Below are positions 1 through 9,875 of a stretch of DNA of 64,000 bases, in pieces. This DNA comes from Nymphaea colorata (lineage: Eukaryota; Streptophyta; Magnoliopsida; Nymphaeales; Nymphaeaceae). The position numbers and the translations under genes were made by a program. The stretch covers positions 3,528,268 to 3,592,267 of the forward strand of contig NC_045144.1 in the NCBI RefSeq assembly GCF_008831285.2. Direction: 5' to 3'. Numbering within the stretch: position 1 is the stretch's first letter; each line of letters opens with the position of its first letter. Under the pieces are notes generated by a model, which worked only from the letters and a program-made list of their open reading frames with translations, was not told the origin of the DNA and made no database searches.

Positions 1-1378
1 ATGAGGTATTACATTGTTTCTTCAAAATGCCACACTAGGCAGCGCAGTGATATCCCCGAACCATTGTTTCCAACATTCACTTGAGCATTTAACTAGGTGA
101 TTTTTTTGTAGTCTGATCATGTTTAGATTTGATTATCAAACAGATCAGTAAAGTAAACGACATTATAAAATCCAATATTTAGCAGCACTTTTGTGGTTTA
201 CCAACTTTGCTTGGACGACATTTTTCCCTCAAATGGTGTACACGAGGGGCGCTGATATTCCAGTCCAGTCTTTCCAACATCCACTACATTTATAGGTGAT
301 TTTCGTGAAACCTATTCATGGTTCCCCAAGTGAAAGATGGAAAACACGATTGTAATATCAGAATATGATCACTCCAGACCACAGCCTTCATGCTCTTCAA
401 TGCATCAAACAAGAAACGATCAAATTAATTTTATCAGTCACTGTTTTTACCTTACATTGCATTTCTACGGTTATTTACATAAATTAAAGAAGGTTTACAG
501 ATTATTGAATAGTTTTCAGAGCTACTTGTATAGAACATGGAGGAAACTGCACCAAAAAATAGGAACTGGTTATCTCGATTGATTGTCAGATAACTGTTGC
601 TTAAGATCCTTTAGAGCATCAACAACTAGTGGATCTAGATTATGTTTAAGAAGTTTCCCTTGGAATGAAGTAGACCTGTAGAAACCACCACAAGAAAAAC
701 TGGGGAGTCTCCTTCAATGTAAATTCTCTAGATAGAAAACCTTGAATCTTAACTGAAAAAATATATGAGAGGAAAGTGATGAAATTCAAAGTATTACTTC
801 TACAATATCTGTGGCTTCTTTTATTTTCAACAAGAAAAGCAGTAACAATTTATCAGTCACTCAAGAAACACAAAAATAGGGAAAATACATGTCAGAAGAT
901 GAGTTAAAGTTCATCTTAGTCAAGATAAGTGATTCAAGGTTCAAAGGATATGGTAAAGTGACAAACACATAGACTAGCTAGAGGGATGTACCATGTTGAC
1001 AAATATTTCTAACTGTTAACCAAATTATGCATGCTGTTCGGAACTACTTGACTCAATTGACACCGGCATCATTAACCAAGACAAGCTAGAAAACACATGG
1101 AGCTGACTTAACAACTTGAAGCACAACAGTTTAACCCATACACATGGAGAGAACTGCCTTTCAATAAGATGGATGGTGTTGGAATGAAAACATGAGGCTT
1201 CACATTGATGTGGTGCATGAGTGAAAGTACATTGACATACATAAGCAAAAAAATTAGGCGTCAGGAAATTTGTGATGAAAGCACCCCACAAAGTGAGGAG
1301 ATGACATAGAATCAGGCAGAAAGCTTGTGGAAGCAACAGGCCTGATAGAAGAAGAGAGGCAGCCTAAGAAGGGACCTC
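1..1378. other. Non-genic segment, no supported gene
   Basis: No reading frame here resembles a known protein. The open frames are short and compositionally ordinary. A diverged direct repeat is visible: about 21-110 and about 228-312 share blocks such as TTTCCAACAT followed by CACT, and AGGTGATTTT, offset by roughly 208 bp. The last bases, AAGAG (1379-1383), are the target site of the following Copia element. Confidence 0.5.
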
Positions 1379-1383
1379 AAGAG

Positions 1384-1804
1384 TGTTAAAATATAAATCC
1401 TTCACCAGCACGTTGAAGAGGAGTCTCTTAGGATTCCACCTCCTTGTAGAATGTGTTAAGATATTTAATGTCCTTGTAACATGTGAAGAGTCTCCAAGGA
1501 TTCTATGTTGTAGTTAATATCCTTGTTATATGTGAAGTCTCTTAGGTTTCTATGATGTAATTAATGTCCTTGGAGCTTGTGAAATCTCCTAGGATTCTAC
1601 GATTGGAGACTCTTAGAATTCTGGAAATGGGATTATAAATAGAGGCCGTGCAAACCATTTTGGCTACGGCTTCTTCTCCTCAGTTTCTTCTTGTTTTCAT
1701 TCTCTCTTTCCCTCTCTCTCTCTCTCCCTCTCTCTCTCTCTATCTCTATCTTCCTGCGTGAGTGCTGTTTTCTGGTTATAGATATTGGTGCTAGATTTCT
1801 ATCA
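1384..1804 (+). repeat. 5' LTR of Copia-A
   Basis: 421 bp, TG...CA ends. It contains a TATA-like TATAAATAGAGG at about 1634, a likely Pol II promoter, and a CT-rich microsatellite (about 1700-1750) downstream that would lie in the transcript leader. It differs from the 3' LTR at CCAAGG/CCTAGG and GTTATAG/GTTACAG. Confidence 0.95.
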
Positions 1805-1817
1805 TGGTATCAGAGCG
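1805..1817 (+). other. Primer-binding site (initiator tRNA-Met)
   Basis: TGGTATCAGAGCG abuts the LTR end. This is the usual plant Copia PBS, complementary to the 3' end of tRNA-iMet. Confidence 0.9.
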
Positions 1818-2025
1818 CCAGGTTACGTTATCTCTACCAAACGAAATGCCCAAACAGGTCTGATCTGGTTAGAACTCTTTTCTCATCTTGTCTCTATCCT
1901 GAATTTACTTTTTTCTTGCGCAATTCTTGTTCCTTTTTCTTCTTGCTTACCCAAGGACACATCTTGTTATATCGTGTCTTCTTTCCCTCTCATCTTCTAC
2001 CTATATACCATTCCTTTCTGCTGTC

Positions 2026-5000
2026 ATGGAAAACCTTTCGCATTCTAGCATGTCCTCAAGTTTTCTTCCTCACCTTATTACCGAAAAACTCAACCATGAG
2101 AATTATCTGATCTGGAAAAGGCAAATCAAGCCTTTCATAAGAAGTCAAGGCCTCTTTGGACATCTCGATGGTTCAACAAAGGCTCCACCAATATCCGTCT
2201 TACAGGAAATAAAAAATAAGGCAGGAGAAGTTATTGTTGTTCATGAAGACAACAATCCTGAACATGCTATGTGGATGAGACGTGATCAAAGTCTGGTTGC
2301 GTATATTTTGTCCACTTTATCTCAACAAGTGTTACTTTCAGTTTCTGATGATTGTACTGCAGAAGAATTATGGGAAACCCTTGCTTATACCTTTTCCCAA
2401 ATATCAGAAGCTCGAATTATGTACTTAAAGAAAGAATTTCAGAATTTGAGCAAAGGTTCAACGTCTATCATGGATTATTTGGGGCGTATTAAGGCCGTCG
2501 CAGACCAACTTGCTGCCTCAGGGAATAACATTTCTGATAAGGAAAAGGTGCAGCAAACCTTGAATGGACTTGGGCATGATTATCATGCTTTTATTACAGC
2601 TCTTGAGGTCCTTCCTGTTCTGCCTTCCTTCAACGAACTACAAGGTAAACTTCTCCAACATGAAATGAATATGAAAAGAGTCATTGAAAGGACTGATCAA
2701 GGGAACTCCCAAAATGTATTGGCTACGAATGTAAAGTTTGGTAAGAGCCATGGGAACTCCAACCATGGTGGTCGTGGCATTCTACCAACACCACATAACC
2801 AAGGTATGTCTCCTTTGGACACTTCAAGAAAAATACCAATTTGTTTTCAGTGCAACAAGAAAGGACACATGAAGGCACAATGTTGGTTTAATCCTCAAAA
2901 TAAAAACAAAGGGGTAAGACATGATTATAAACAAGGAGGACAAAGTTCTAAATCCACCGCTGAAGATATGCAACAGCTATTGATGACCGCATTCTCAAAG
3001 ATGACTATAAAGCAAAATGAGCAAGGAGAATGGTTCTTGGATTCAGGTGCAGCTACCCATGTGACAGGAAATGCAGGTAAATTGACTAACTTATCCCCTC
3101 ATTACGGTAGAAGTTGCATTATAACAGGTGATGGAAAATCTCATCCTATTACACATATTGGAAATGCACATATTCCATTGTCATCCTCGTCTCTATCACT
3201 GTCTAATGTTGTTCTTGCTCCCAATATCAAAAAGAACATCATATCCATTTCTAAACTCATTGATGATACAAGCTCTTCTGTTGAATTCACACCTTCTTCT
3301 GTCTATGTCAAGGACCTCCAAACGAAGAAAATGTTCGCTAGAGGGGAGCGTCAAGGGAATATGTACGTCCTCAAGGAATGTCTACCCAAGGATTCATCCA
3401 CTTTTGATATAGGATTGAAGACATTTTCTCTTTCTCATAATGCGTCATCAGTGCCATGTTCTTGCCATTTTCAATCAAAAGTAAGGGGCCCTAACCAATT
3501 TTTGAAGTCTGATTTGTGGCATAGTCGGCTAGGACACTGTGGTCGACATTTCATTGAAAAACTTGTCACAGATAGTCTCATTCCAAGATCAAGTTTACCT
3601 CTTACTTCAAGTGTCAAAAAATGTTCAAGTTGTGGACTTTATAAGAGTCATGTTTTACCTTTCCATAATATAAATCAAAGGGCTTCCAAACCTTTTGAAA
3701 CTATTTTTTCTGATGTATGGGGGCCAGCCCCTATTGATTCCATGTCTGGGTCAAGATATTATGTCTTATTCATTGACTCTTACTCACGTTTCACCTGGAT
3801 TTACTTCATGAAACACAAATCAGAAGTACCTCACATATTTCGAAACTTCTATGCCATGATTCAAACTAAATTTTCATCCAATGTGGTGCATTTTCAATGT
3901 GATGGAGGGGGAGAATATTCATCGCTTGATTTTATTGAATTTCTACGTGAAAAAGGGATAACTAGACAAATTTCCTGCCCTTACACACCACAACAAAATG
4001 GTGTAGTTGAGCGGAAACATCGACATATAGTTGAAAGCGCCATGAGCATGATGCATGATACTAATGTGCCCATTTCCTTGTGGACTGAAGCCTTCCATAC
4101 TGCTGTATACATAATAAATTGTTTGCCTATGACACTCTTGATGTCTAAATCGCCATATTTTACACTCTTAGGCAAACAACCTGATTACAAGAACTTGAAG
4201 GTTTTTTGTTGTGTATGCTATGTTCACGTTGATGCTGCCTTGAAGAACAAGTTTCAAGACAAAGCTATTCAATGTAGATTCGTTGGATATGCTGATGAAT
4301 ATAAAGGTTTTCGATGCTATGATCCAACAACTAAACGTATCAAAACTTCAAGAAATGTCATTTTTGATGAACATAGTTTTGATAATACAAATGAAATGCC
4401 TATGACCATTGAATCTTATGATCCCTGGACCAGTACACAGTTATTTAATGCAGATCCTGTTATAGAAAATGATGTGCCTCAAAGTGAAGATTCAGAGAGA
4501 GCAATACAACCGTCGGATATGGCTCAAAGTGAAAATCAAAAAGATCCAACACAGTCATCAAGTCATCACGAAAACAATAATGAAGAACAGAGCAACGATG
4601 CACATCGGTATTCGGGTCTTATCTACAGTCGACGACTAAGGGACAGAGATGCTCACAGTGAAGAAGACAACATGCCCCACCTTAGAAGATTCCAACGCAT
4701 TCGTCATCCCATTCACAGGTGGGTTAGCTATGATTCGTTATCACTTGATTTTCAGTTATTCATGGCAAAAGTTGGCAAGGAGGAAGAACCTACTTCATTT
4801 GATCAAGCATCAAAATCACATCATTGGAGAAAGGCTATGAAAGAAGAAATGGATGCCTTGCATGAATGTGGAACATGGGAGATCGTTCCGAGGCCACACG
4901 AAAAGAACGTAGTGGGCTCCAAATGGGTATACAAAATTAAATACAAACCTGACGGCAGCATAGAAAGACACAAAGCAAGGTTAGTAGCAAAAGGGTTTAC

Positions 5001-5451
5001 ACAACAATATGGAGAAGATTATGATGAGACATTCAGCCCTGTGATCAAAATGGGAACAATTCGCGTGATTATATCATTGGCAGTTGAATATGGATGGAGA
5101 CTACATCAAATGGACGTGAAGAATGCTTTTCTTCATGGTGATTTAAGGGAGGAAGTATATATGGAACAACCTCCAGGATACACGAAAGGAGACTCTCATG
5201 CATGGGTTTGCAAACTAAGAAAATCTATTTATGGACTTAAACAGGCCTCACGTTCGTGGTTTGACAGTTTCTCTTGCAAGATTCAAGAATGTGGTTTTCG
5301 GAAATGTCCTCTAGATCACTCTCTTTTCATTTATCGAAAGGAAAACATATTTACTTTACTTCTTATATATGTTGATGATATTGTTATCACAGGCAATTCA
5401 GAAAAACACATAGAAGAAGCTAAAGTTTTGATGATGCAAAACTTCAAATGA
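2026..5451 (+). CDS. Copia gag-pol polyprotein, 5' part (gag, protease, integrase, RT)
   Basis: The start at 2026 (MENLSHSS...) was chosen over an in-frame upstream ATG at 1927, because the sister element opens at the same codon and 1927 is in the leader. Visible parts of the 1141-residue frame: UBN2-type gag; CCHC zinc knuckle CFQCNKKGHMKAQC at residue 273; aspartic protease WFLDSGAATH at 336; GAG-pre-integrase HHCC region from 498; integrase catalytic D563, D626, E662, an exact D,D-35-E spacing; reverse transcriptase with YVDDIV at 1115. The frame ends prematurely at 5451: one A is missing from an A-run compared with Copia-B, so RT end and RNase H continue in another frame. Acts in cytoplasmic virus-like particles and nuclear integration. 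Otherwise uninterrupted. Confidence 0.95.
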   Translation: MENLSHSSMSSSFLPHLITEKLNHENYLIWKRQIKPFIRSQGLFGHLDGSTKAPPISVLQEIKNKAGEVIVVHEDNNPEHAMWMRRDQSLVAYILSTLSQQVLLSVSDDCTAEELWETLAYTFSQISEARIMYLKKEFQNLSKGSTSIMDYLGRIKAVADQLAASGNNISDKEKVQQTLNGLGHDYHAFITALEVLPVLPSFNELQGKLLQHEMNMKRVIERTDQGNSQNVLATNVKFGKSHGNSNHGGRGILPTPHNQGMSPLDTSRKIPICFQCNKKGHMKAQCWFNPQNKNKGVRHDYKQGGQSSKSTAEDMQQLLMTAFSKMTIKQNEQGEWFLDSGAATHVTGNAGKLTNLSPHYGRSCIITGDGKSHPITHIGNAHIPLSSSSLSLSNVVLAPNIKKNIISISKLIDDTSSSVEFTPSSVYVKDLQTKKMFARGERQGNMYVLKECLPKDSSTFDIGLKTFSLSHNASSVPCSCHFQSKVRGPNQFLKSDLWHSRLGHCGRHFIEKLVTDSLIPRSSLPLTSSVKKCSSCGLYKSHVLPFHNINQRASKPFETIFSDVWGPAPIDSMSGSRYYVLFIDSYSRFTWIYFMKHKSEVPHIFRNFYAMIQTKFSSNVVHFQCDGGGEYSSLDFIEFLREKGITRQISCPYTPQQNGVVERKHRHIVESAMSMMHDTNVPISLWTEAFHTAVYIINCLPMTLLMSKSPYFTLLGKQPDYKNLKVFCCVCYVHVDAALKNKFQDKAIQCRFVGYADEYKGFRCYDPTTKRIKTSRNVIFDEHSFDNTNEMPMTIESYDPWTSTQLFNADPVIENDVPQSEDSERAIQPSDMAQSENQKDPTQSSSHHENNNEEQSNDAHRYSGLIYSRRLRDRDAHSEEDNMPHLRRFQRIRHPIHRWVSYDSLSLDFQLFMAKVGKEEEPTSFDQASKSHHWRKAMKEEMDALHECGTWEIVPRPHEKNVVGSKWVYKIKYKPDGSIERHKARLVAKGFTQQYGEDYDETFSPVIKMGTIRVIISLAVEYGWRLHQMDVKNAFLHGDLREEVYMEQPPGYTKGDSHAWVCKLRKSIYGLKQASRSWFDSFSCKIQECGFRKCPLDHSLFIYRKENIFTLLLIYVDDIVITGNSEKHIEEAKVLMMQNFK

Positions 5452-6344
5452 AAGAGCTTGGTGATTTACGATTCTTTCTTGGAGTGGAGATTGATAGGGA
5501 CAATAATCGCCTCACATTGACACAACAGAAATACACGTTGGATCTGCTGAAAAAGTCAGGTATGTCTGATTGTAAGCCTGTTGGAACTCCTAGTGTTCTA
5601 AATCAAAGACTAAGTGCTCAAGATGGGGAGTTATATGAAGATCCTACGCAATATCGAAGTATTGTTGGGGCACTTCAATATCTTACATTTACTAGACCAG
5701 ATATTATATATGCTGTGAATCAAGTATCTCAATTTATGCATGCACCTAAAGATACTCACATGGATGCTGTCAAAAGAATATTAAGATATCTTAAAGGGAC
5801 AGCAGGAGATGGCTTAGTTTATGGTAAGAGTGAAAATATAACTACTGGACATCAACTTATGACATTCACAGATGCAGATTGGGCTGGAGATCCCGATCAA
5901 AGAAAGTCCATTTCTGGTTTTTGTATTTTCATTGGACGTAATCTTGTGTCTTGGAGTTGTCGAAAGCAAAAGGCAGTAGCAAGATCCAGCACTGAAGCTG
6001 AATACAGATGCATGGCTGCAGGTACTGCTGAAGTTACATGGGTTAGACATTTGCTAGAAGACATTGGAGAAAAGATTAAAACATCAATGTTAATGTGCGA
6101 TAATCAAAGCGCTATTAACATTGCCTTTAATCCCGTACAACATGGTCGAACAAAGCACATTGAGATTGATCAACACTTTGTTAGACAAAAGGTGGAAGAC
6201 AAGGAGATTCAGCCTATTTATGTTCGTACAGATGAACAAGTTGCAGACTTATTTACAAAAGGATTAACAAAGGAACGATTCTGGTTTCTAAAAGGCAAGT
6301 TGTACATGGTGCAAAACCATGCACAACTTGAGGGAGGGTGTTAA
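5448..6344 (+). CDS. Copia pol, 3' part (RT end and RNase H), frameshifted
   Basis: This is the continuation of the same polyprotein in a different frame (298 residues from MKELGDLRFFLGVEI). RNase H features include DADWAGDP, STEAEYRCMA and CDNQSAI, and the C-terminus has the Copia signature ADLFTKGL. It overlaps the upstream frame by 4 bp (ATGA). That looks like a termination-reinitiation arrangement, but comparison with Copia-B, where the frames are continuous here, shows it is a one-base deletion. The stop lies just before the purine tract and the 3' LTR. Confidence 0.93.
   Translation: MKELGDLRFFLGVEIDRDNNRLTLTQQKYTLDLLKKSGMSDCKPVGTPSVLNQRLSAQDGELYEDPTQYRSIVGALQYLTFTRPDIIYAVNQVSQFMHAPKDTHMDAVKRILRYLKGTAGDGLVYGKSENITTGHQLMTFTDADWAGDPDQRKSISGFCIFIGRNLVSWSCRKQKAVARSSTEAEYRCMAAGTAEVTWVRHLLEDIGEKIKTSMLMCDNQSAINIAFNPVQHGRTKHIEIDQHFVRQKVEDKEIQPIYVRTDEQVADLFTKGLTKERFWFLKGKLYMVQNHAQLEGGC
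6330..6338 (+). other. Polypurine tract of Copia-A
   Basis: GAGGGAGGG immediately precedes the TG of the 3' LTR; this is the expected plus-strand primer. Confidence 0.8.
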
Positions 6345-6759
6345 AATATAAATCCTTCACCAGCACGTTGAAGAGGAGTCTCTTAGGATTCCACCTCCTT
6401 GTAGAATGTGTTAAGATATTTAATGTCCTTGTAACATGTGAAGAGTCTCCTAGGATTCTATGTTGTAGTTAATATCCTTGTTATATGTGAAGTCTCTTAG
6501 GTTTCTATGATGTAATTAATGTCCTTGGAGCTTGTGAAATCTCCTAGGATTCTACGATTGGAGACTCTTAGAATTCTGGAAATGGGATTATAAATAGAGG
6601 CCGTGCAAACCATTTTGGCTACGGCTTCTTCTCCTCAGTTTCTTCTTGTTTTCATTCTCTCTTTCCCTCTCTCTCTCTCTCCCTCTCTCTCTCTCTATCT
6701 CTATCTTCCTGCGTGAGTGCTGTTTTCTGGTTACAGATATTGGTGCTAGATTTCTATCA
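6339..6759 (+). repeat. 3' LTR of Copia-A
   Basis: 421 bp, nearly identical to 1384-1804 (two visible substitutions). Followed by the AAGAG target duplication. Confidence 0.95.
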
Positions 6760-6764
6760 AAGAG

Positions 6765-7366
6765 GATGGAATCTAAAGCAGGCCTCAAAAGGAATCCCCC
6801 AAGGAAATGGATGAGTCCATAGGAGGAAGGTAATGCCATTGAGACTTCGATGTATGATCACCAATTCCTCCATCTATTGGAGACTGATAAAATAATTGAA
6901 GGCCTTCCAAAGATAAAGCTTAGATGAAAGGCAGATGACCTTCTAACGTAGTATGGATTTGCAGGCTGGGCCCCGGACTTTGATCCATTTTGGATATTAG
7001 GATAGATAGAATTTAATCTAATTTGGATGCTCTAATGTTTCTTTGGGTTTGAGCCTTCTTGTTTTGAGACCTGAGATCCAATTTGAATTTAGCGTTTAGC
7101 CCCTTTAAAAAGAGCTCGTCGTTATTTTGATACTAATTGGTGATTAAGGACCCTACTTTCCTTTGCATTTGGTTTCCCCTTATTTTTTTGTGCAATTCTC
7201 TTTGTTTCTGCTCTTCTTGGTGCCCTTTTCGCAGGGAATTAGAGACATCAAAAAGAGTGTAGCATCAGCAACCTGGCTCTGATATCATGAAGGATTTTTA
7301 CTATCAGATCTTGAAAAGGCCATGTAGATTAATAGAAAAATAAAGTAAAAAAAAAAACAATACACG
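6765..7366. other. Non-genic flank of Copia-A
   Basis: Joined across the Copia target site, the flanks carry a short plus-strand reading starting MESKAGLKRNPPRKWM at 6767 that soon hits a stop and then runs on through residues such as YDHQFLHLLETDKIIEG. I do not recognise it. It may be a decayed coding fragment into which Copia-A inserted. Confidence 0.3.
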
Positions 7367-7369
7367 TAA

Positions 7370-7640
7370 AGGATGGGAGCAGGTATAACACCTCAAAAAA
7401 TGTGGTCTCATATGTAAGATTGTAAGTTTGTGAAAGAATTTTGGGAGCCATAAATGGGGTTGCTAAGTGATTCGTTGTCATGGTTCCTAGCCATTTTGGG
7501 GTCAAAACCAAAGCTGCTAGGGGGCAAGTCAGGATCCATGAAACCAAGGGCTTAAACCCAGTGTAAGAGTGGATCAGGTTGTTACATAGGGGCATCAGCA
7601 GCACCTCTAAAGTTTTCACCCTAATTATCATATAAATCGT
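7370..7640 (+). repeat. Dispersed repeat family R, copy 1
   Basis: Begins GTATAACACCTC and includes GGTTCCTAGCCATTTT and GGGGTCAAAACCAAAGC. The reverse complement of 12440-12738 and a short piece at 8240-8340 share this order of motifs (gene-poor, no coding capacity). Could be an old solo LTR, MITE or SINE-like repeat; the termini are not clear enough to decide. Confidence 0.45.
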
Positions 7641-8238
7641 ATATTTTTTACATGGACATAAGCATCCCAGAAGTATAAACTATTTACAGTCTAATAATAT
7701 CACACATGCCCATCACGTTGAACCCAATCATTATCACATAGACTGTGGCTGCTGTTCTCTTCGAATCTAACATGGTTCAGGGCCTGGTTACATTAGAAGT
7801 CTGTGACTTCTGTGATGTATGCCCAAAGAAATTCATGTCAAAGAAATTCTCTTTCCGCTTAGTCTTCCCTAGTTTCTCTCTAAGTTTTTGTTGTAGATAC
7901 ATTAGATATTGCTGAATTGTTCCCAAAATACTATGTCACTTGTTATATTCCCTCTTTTGATCACCCTCCTCATTAGGATTTCTGAAGGCCAAAATTGTCC
8001 AACCAATAATGGCACAATGACAAAAAAGGTGCTTTTTCCAATACAATCACACAAATCAAGGACCACACCATTTTTAGTTGATATAGCCATCTTTTAGTGG
8101 ACCAATTTAATTTCTAGCAATTAACCTATTGAATTCATGGGAAACGAAAAGTTAAATAGCTAAAAATTAAAATGAAGAGATGACTATATTTTAAAAAATC
8201 CTTAATATATACTTATTCCTATTTTCACTAACAATTAA
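7641..8238. other. No gene seen
   Basis: AT-rich DNA with short overlapping open frames on both strands at 7902-8097, which are shadows of each other. No repeat boundary or protein similarity was recognised. Confidence 0.4.
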
Positions 8239-8239
8239 C

Positions 8240-8345
8240 GTAACACCTAGCTTTTTTGGGGCTGGAACCAAAGCTACAAGGGGTGGGTTGGGATCCGCTA
8301 ACCAGGTCATTAAATACCCCAACAAACTAATTTACAACTGACAAA
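8240..8345 (+). repeat. Dispersed repeat family R, fragment
   Basis: GTAACACCTAGC, GGCTGGAACCAAAGC and GGTGGGTTGGGATC match the central part of the R repeats at 7370-7640 and (reverse complement) 12440-12738. Confidence 0.4.
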
Positions 8346-8538
8346 TCATCTCTTTATTCCCTAAGAAGCTTCGATAGGAAGAAATCTGCACTAAACAAGC
8401 AACAGCATATTAAAGTGGCCACACAGGAAATAGGAGATACTTATATTCTGTCTAATAACCAATAATTAAGACTCACAAAACAAGAACTAATTAATTCTGG
8501 TGTTAAAATCTCATTACTTGTATGTAATTGAGACAAAC

Positions 8539-8585
8539 CTGCTTTCGTGAAGCATCTGTTCAAACTCCTTCTGTGAAGACTTTAC
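8539..8585 (-). CDS. Candidate short coding exon, unknown gene
   Basis: On the minus strand a pyrimidine-rich acceptor (TTTTTTCCTGTGTTAG) leads into 47 nt that read VKSSQKEFEQMLHES without a stop, followed by a GT donor (GTTTGTC). The peptide is hydrophilic and charged like a helical or coiled segment. I do not recognise the protein and found no convincing neighbouring exon, so this could be chance. It lies downstream of TRB on the same strand and could belong to the next gene. Confidence 0.25.
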
Positions 8586-9572
8586 CTAACACAGGAAAAA
8601 ACAACAGAATATCAAGTGGTAAAGTGATAAAGCAAGAGATGACTCACTTCATCCACTAAACGTTTCCAAGTGAAAAATAAACTAGCAGATAAGCATGCAC
8701 AAAAAGAAAAATTATACAATTTCAAAGTAACTAAGTGAAAAATGGTAGGCCATCTTAAACAACTAAAATAATAGAATAGATTGACTTGAACATCCTCTAT
8801 GCTAGTGCACAATCAACAAAAGCTTGTTTACGCACACACATACAAGTGCAACACAAGGAGATATGGATCTAAATAGCCATAAACAGCAATCATGCTCATA
8901 AAAGCTATAACAAAAGCTCAAAGAGAAAAAACACAGTAAAGGACCACAAAAAACACTAAAAAGGTGTTCAAAAGAACTTACAAACACAACAGATAAAATC
9001 CCAATAAAGTTCATATTCTTAAGAAAAGCATATAGAATGGAAGCATATATACACATATAGAGTGTGTGTGTGTATCAAAAGCTACGAACTACTCAACCCT
9101 TAGTGGTAACCAACAGCTCACTTAATTATATCATTTCATCAATTCAATTGTAACAGCCATTCAGCTTTTAAATAGACGAGAAAAAGCAAGAATAAAAAAA
9201 AAAATTGTTTCTTTTGAATATTCTGATCTTGTTTGTGTTTTAAAAAAATAATCGTAATTGGTGATGAATATGAATCGAGAAAAATCATCAATACAGTCAA
9301 TTTCATTTAGTTTTATTAGCATTATGGAACACAAGTAACAATATGCATGGCGGGCATGGGTTATGCCTTTTGTTCTGCTTCTACTTACTAATCAATAGAA
9401 TAAGAATTCCTGCTTACTCCACAGCAACAAAAAGTAATTGTACAGAGGTTCTCCCACAGATTTATTATCAAGTATAGGTGTGATCTTTTTCGATCAAACT
9501 GGTGATCTAGCAAACAAATGGTAGCTCAACTTATAAATATATATGGTTAGGGCATCACCAGTCACTGATATG

Positions 9573-9870
9573 TGTTAGGAACGAGGCTCTCTCACTAGTC
9601 TCTTAACATACGAAGAGAAGAAAAAACCGAATGAGAGAAAGAAGAAGAAAACACAAAGATTTACGTGGTTCGGAGATAGAGTTCTCCTACATCCACGGCT
9701 AACACATAGAAGTTTCTTCACTACCACGAGAGAATCAAAATACAAAGGAAACTCCCCAACACCCCCCTCCCCCTCTCTTAAACATGGGGATTAGAGCAAA
9801 CCCGCAAGAAACATGCCCTTACAAAATTAGGGAAGCCTATGAATTATGGATCAGGCTCCACACTCCAACA
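9573..9870. repeat. Solo LTR (298 bp) with perfect target duplication
   Basis: Begins TGTTAGGAACGAGG, ends CACTCCAACA, and is flanked on both sides by ATATG (9568-9572 and 9871-9875). It contains the phrase TTTACGTGGTTCGG, typical of many plant LTRs. No internal region or partner LTR is present. Interpretation: LTR-LTR recombination product or a TRIM-type remnant. Confidence 0.8.
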
Positions 9871-9875
9871 ATATG

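Larger units (their letters stand above)
1384..6759 (+). mobile_element. Copia-A: near-intact Ty1/copia LTR retrotransposon
   Basis: A complete LTR element of 5376 bp. Two 421-bp LTRs begin TGTTAAAATA and end TCTATCA. They are flanked by a perfect 5-bp duplication AAGAG at 1379-1383 and 6760-6764. A primer-binding site complementary to initiator tRNA-Met follows the 5' LTR directly, and a purine tract precedes the 3' LTR. The internal order gag-protease-integrase-RT-RNase H defines Ty1/copia. By eye the two LTRs differ at only two positions, so insertion was recent. The coding region is broken by one frameshift near 5447. A sister copy, Copia-B, lies at 38099-43496. Confidence 0.96.

Noticed and set aside
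285-312. Resemblance of TCTTTCCAACATCCAC to the miR482 family
   Set aside because: No complementary arm on either side that would make a hairpin precursor, and the match fails in the 3' half.
1025-1336. 103-residue minus frame with Cys and Leu
   Set aside because: No family resemblance, no splice context, ends at a TE boundary; likely chance.
1927-2025. Upstream in-frame start for Copia-A gag-pol
   Set aside because: The extra 33 residues are leader-like and not in frame-conserved form in Copia-B; the MENLSHS start is shared by both copies.
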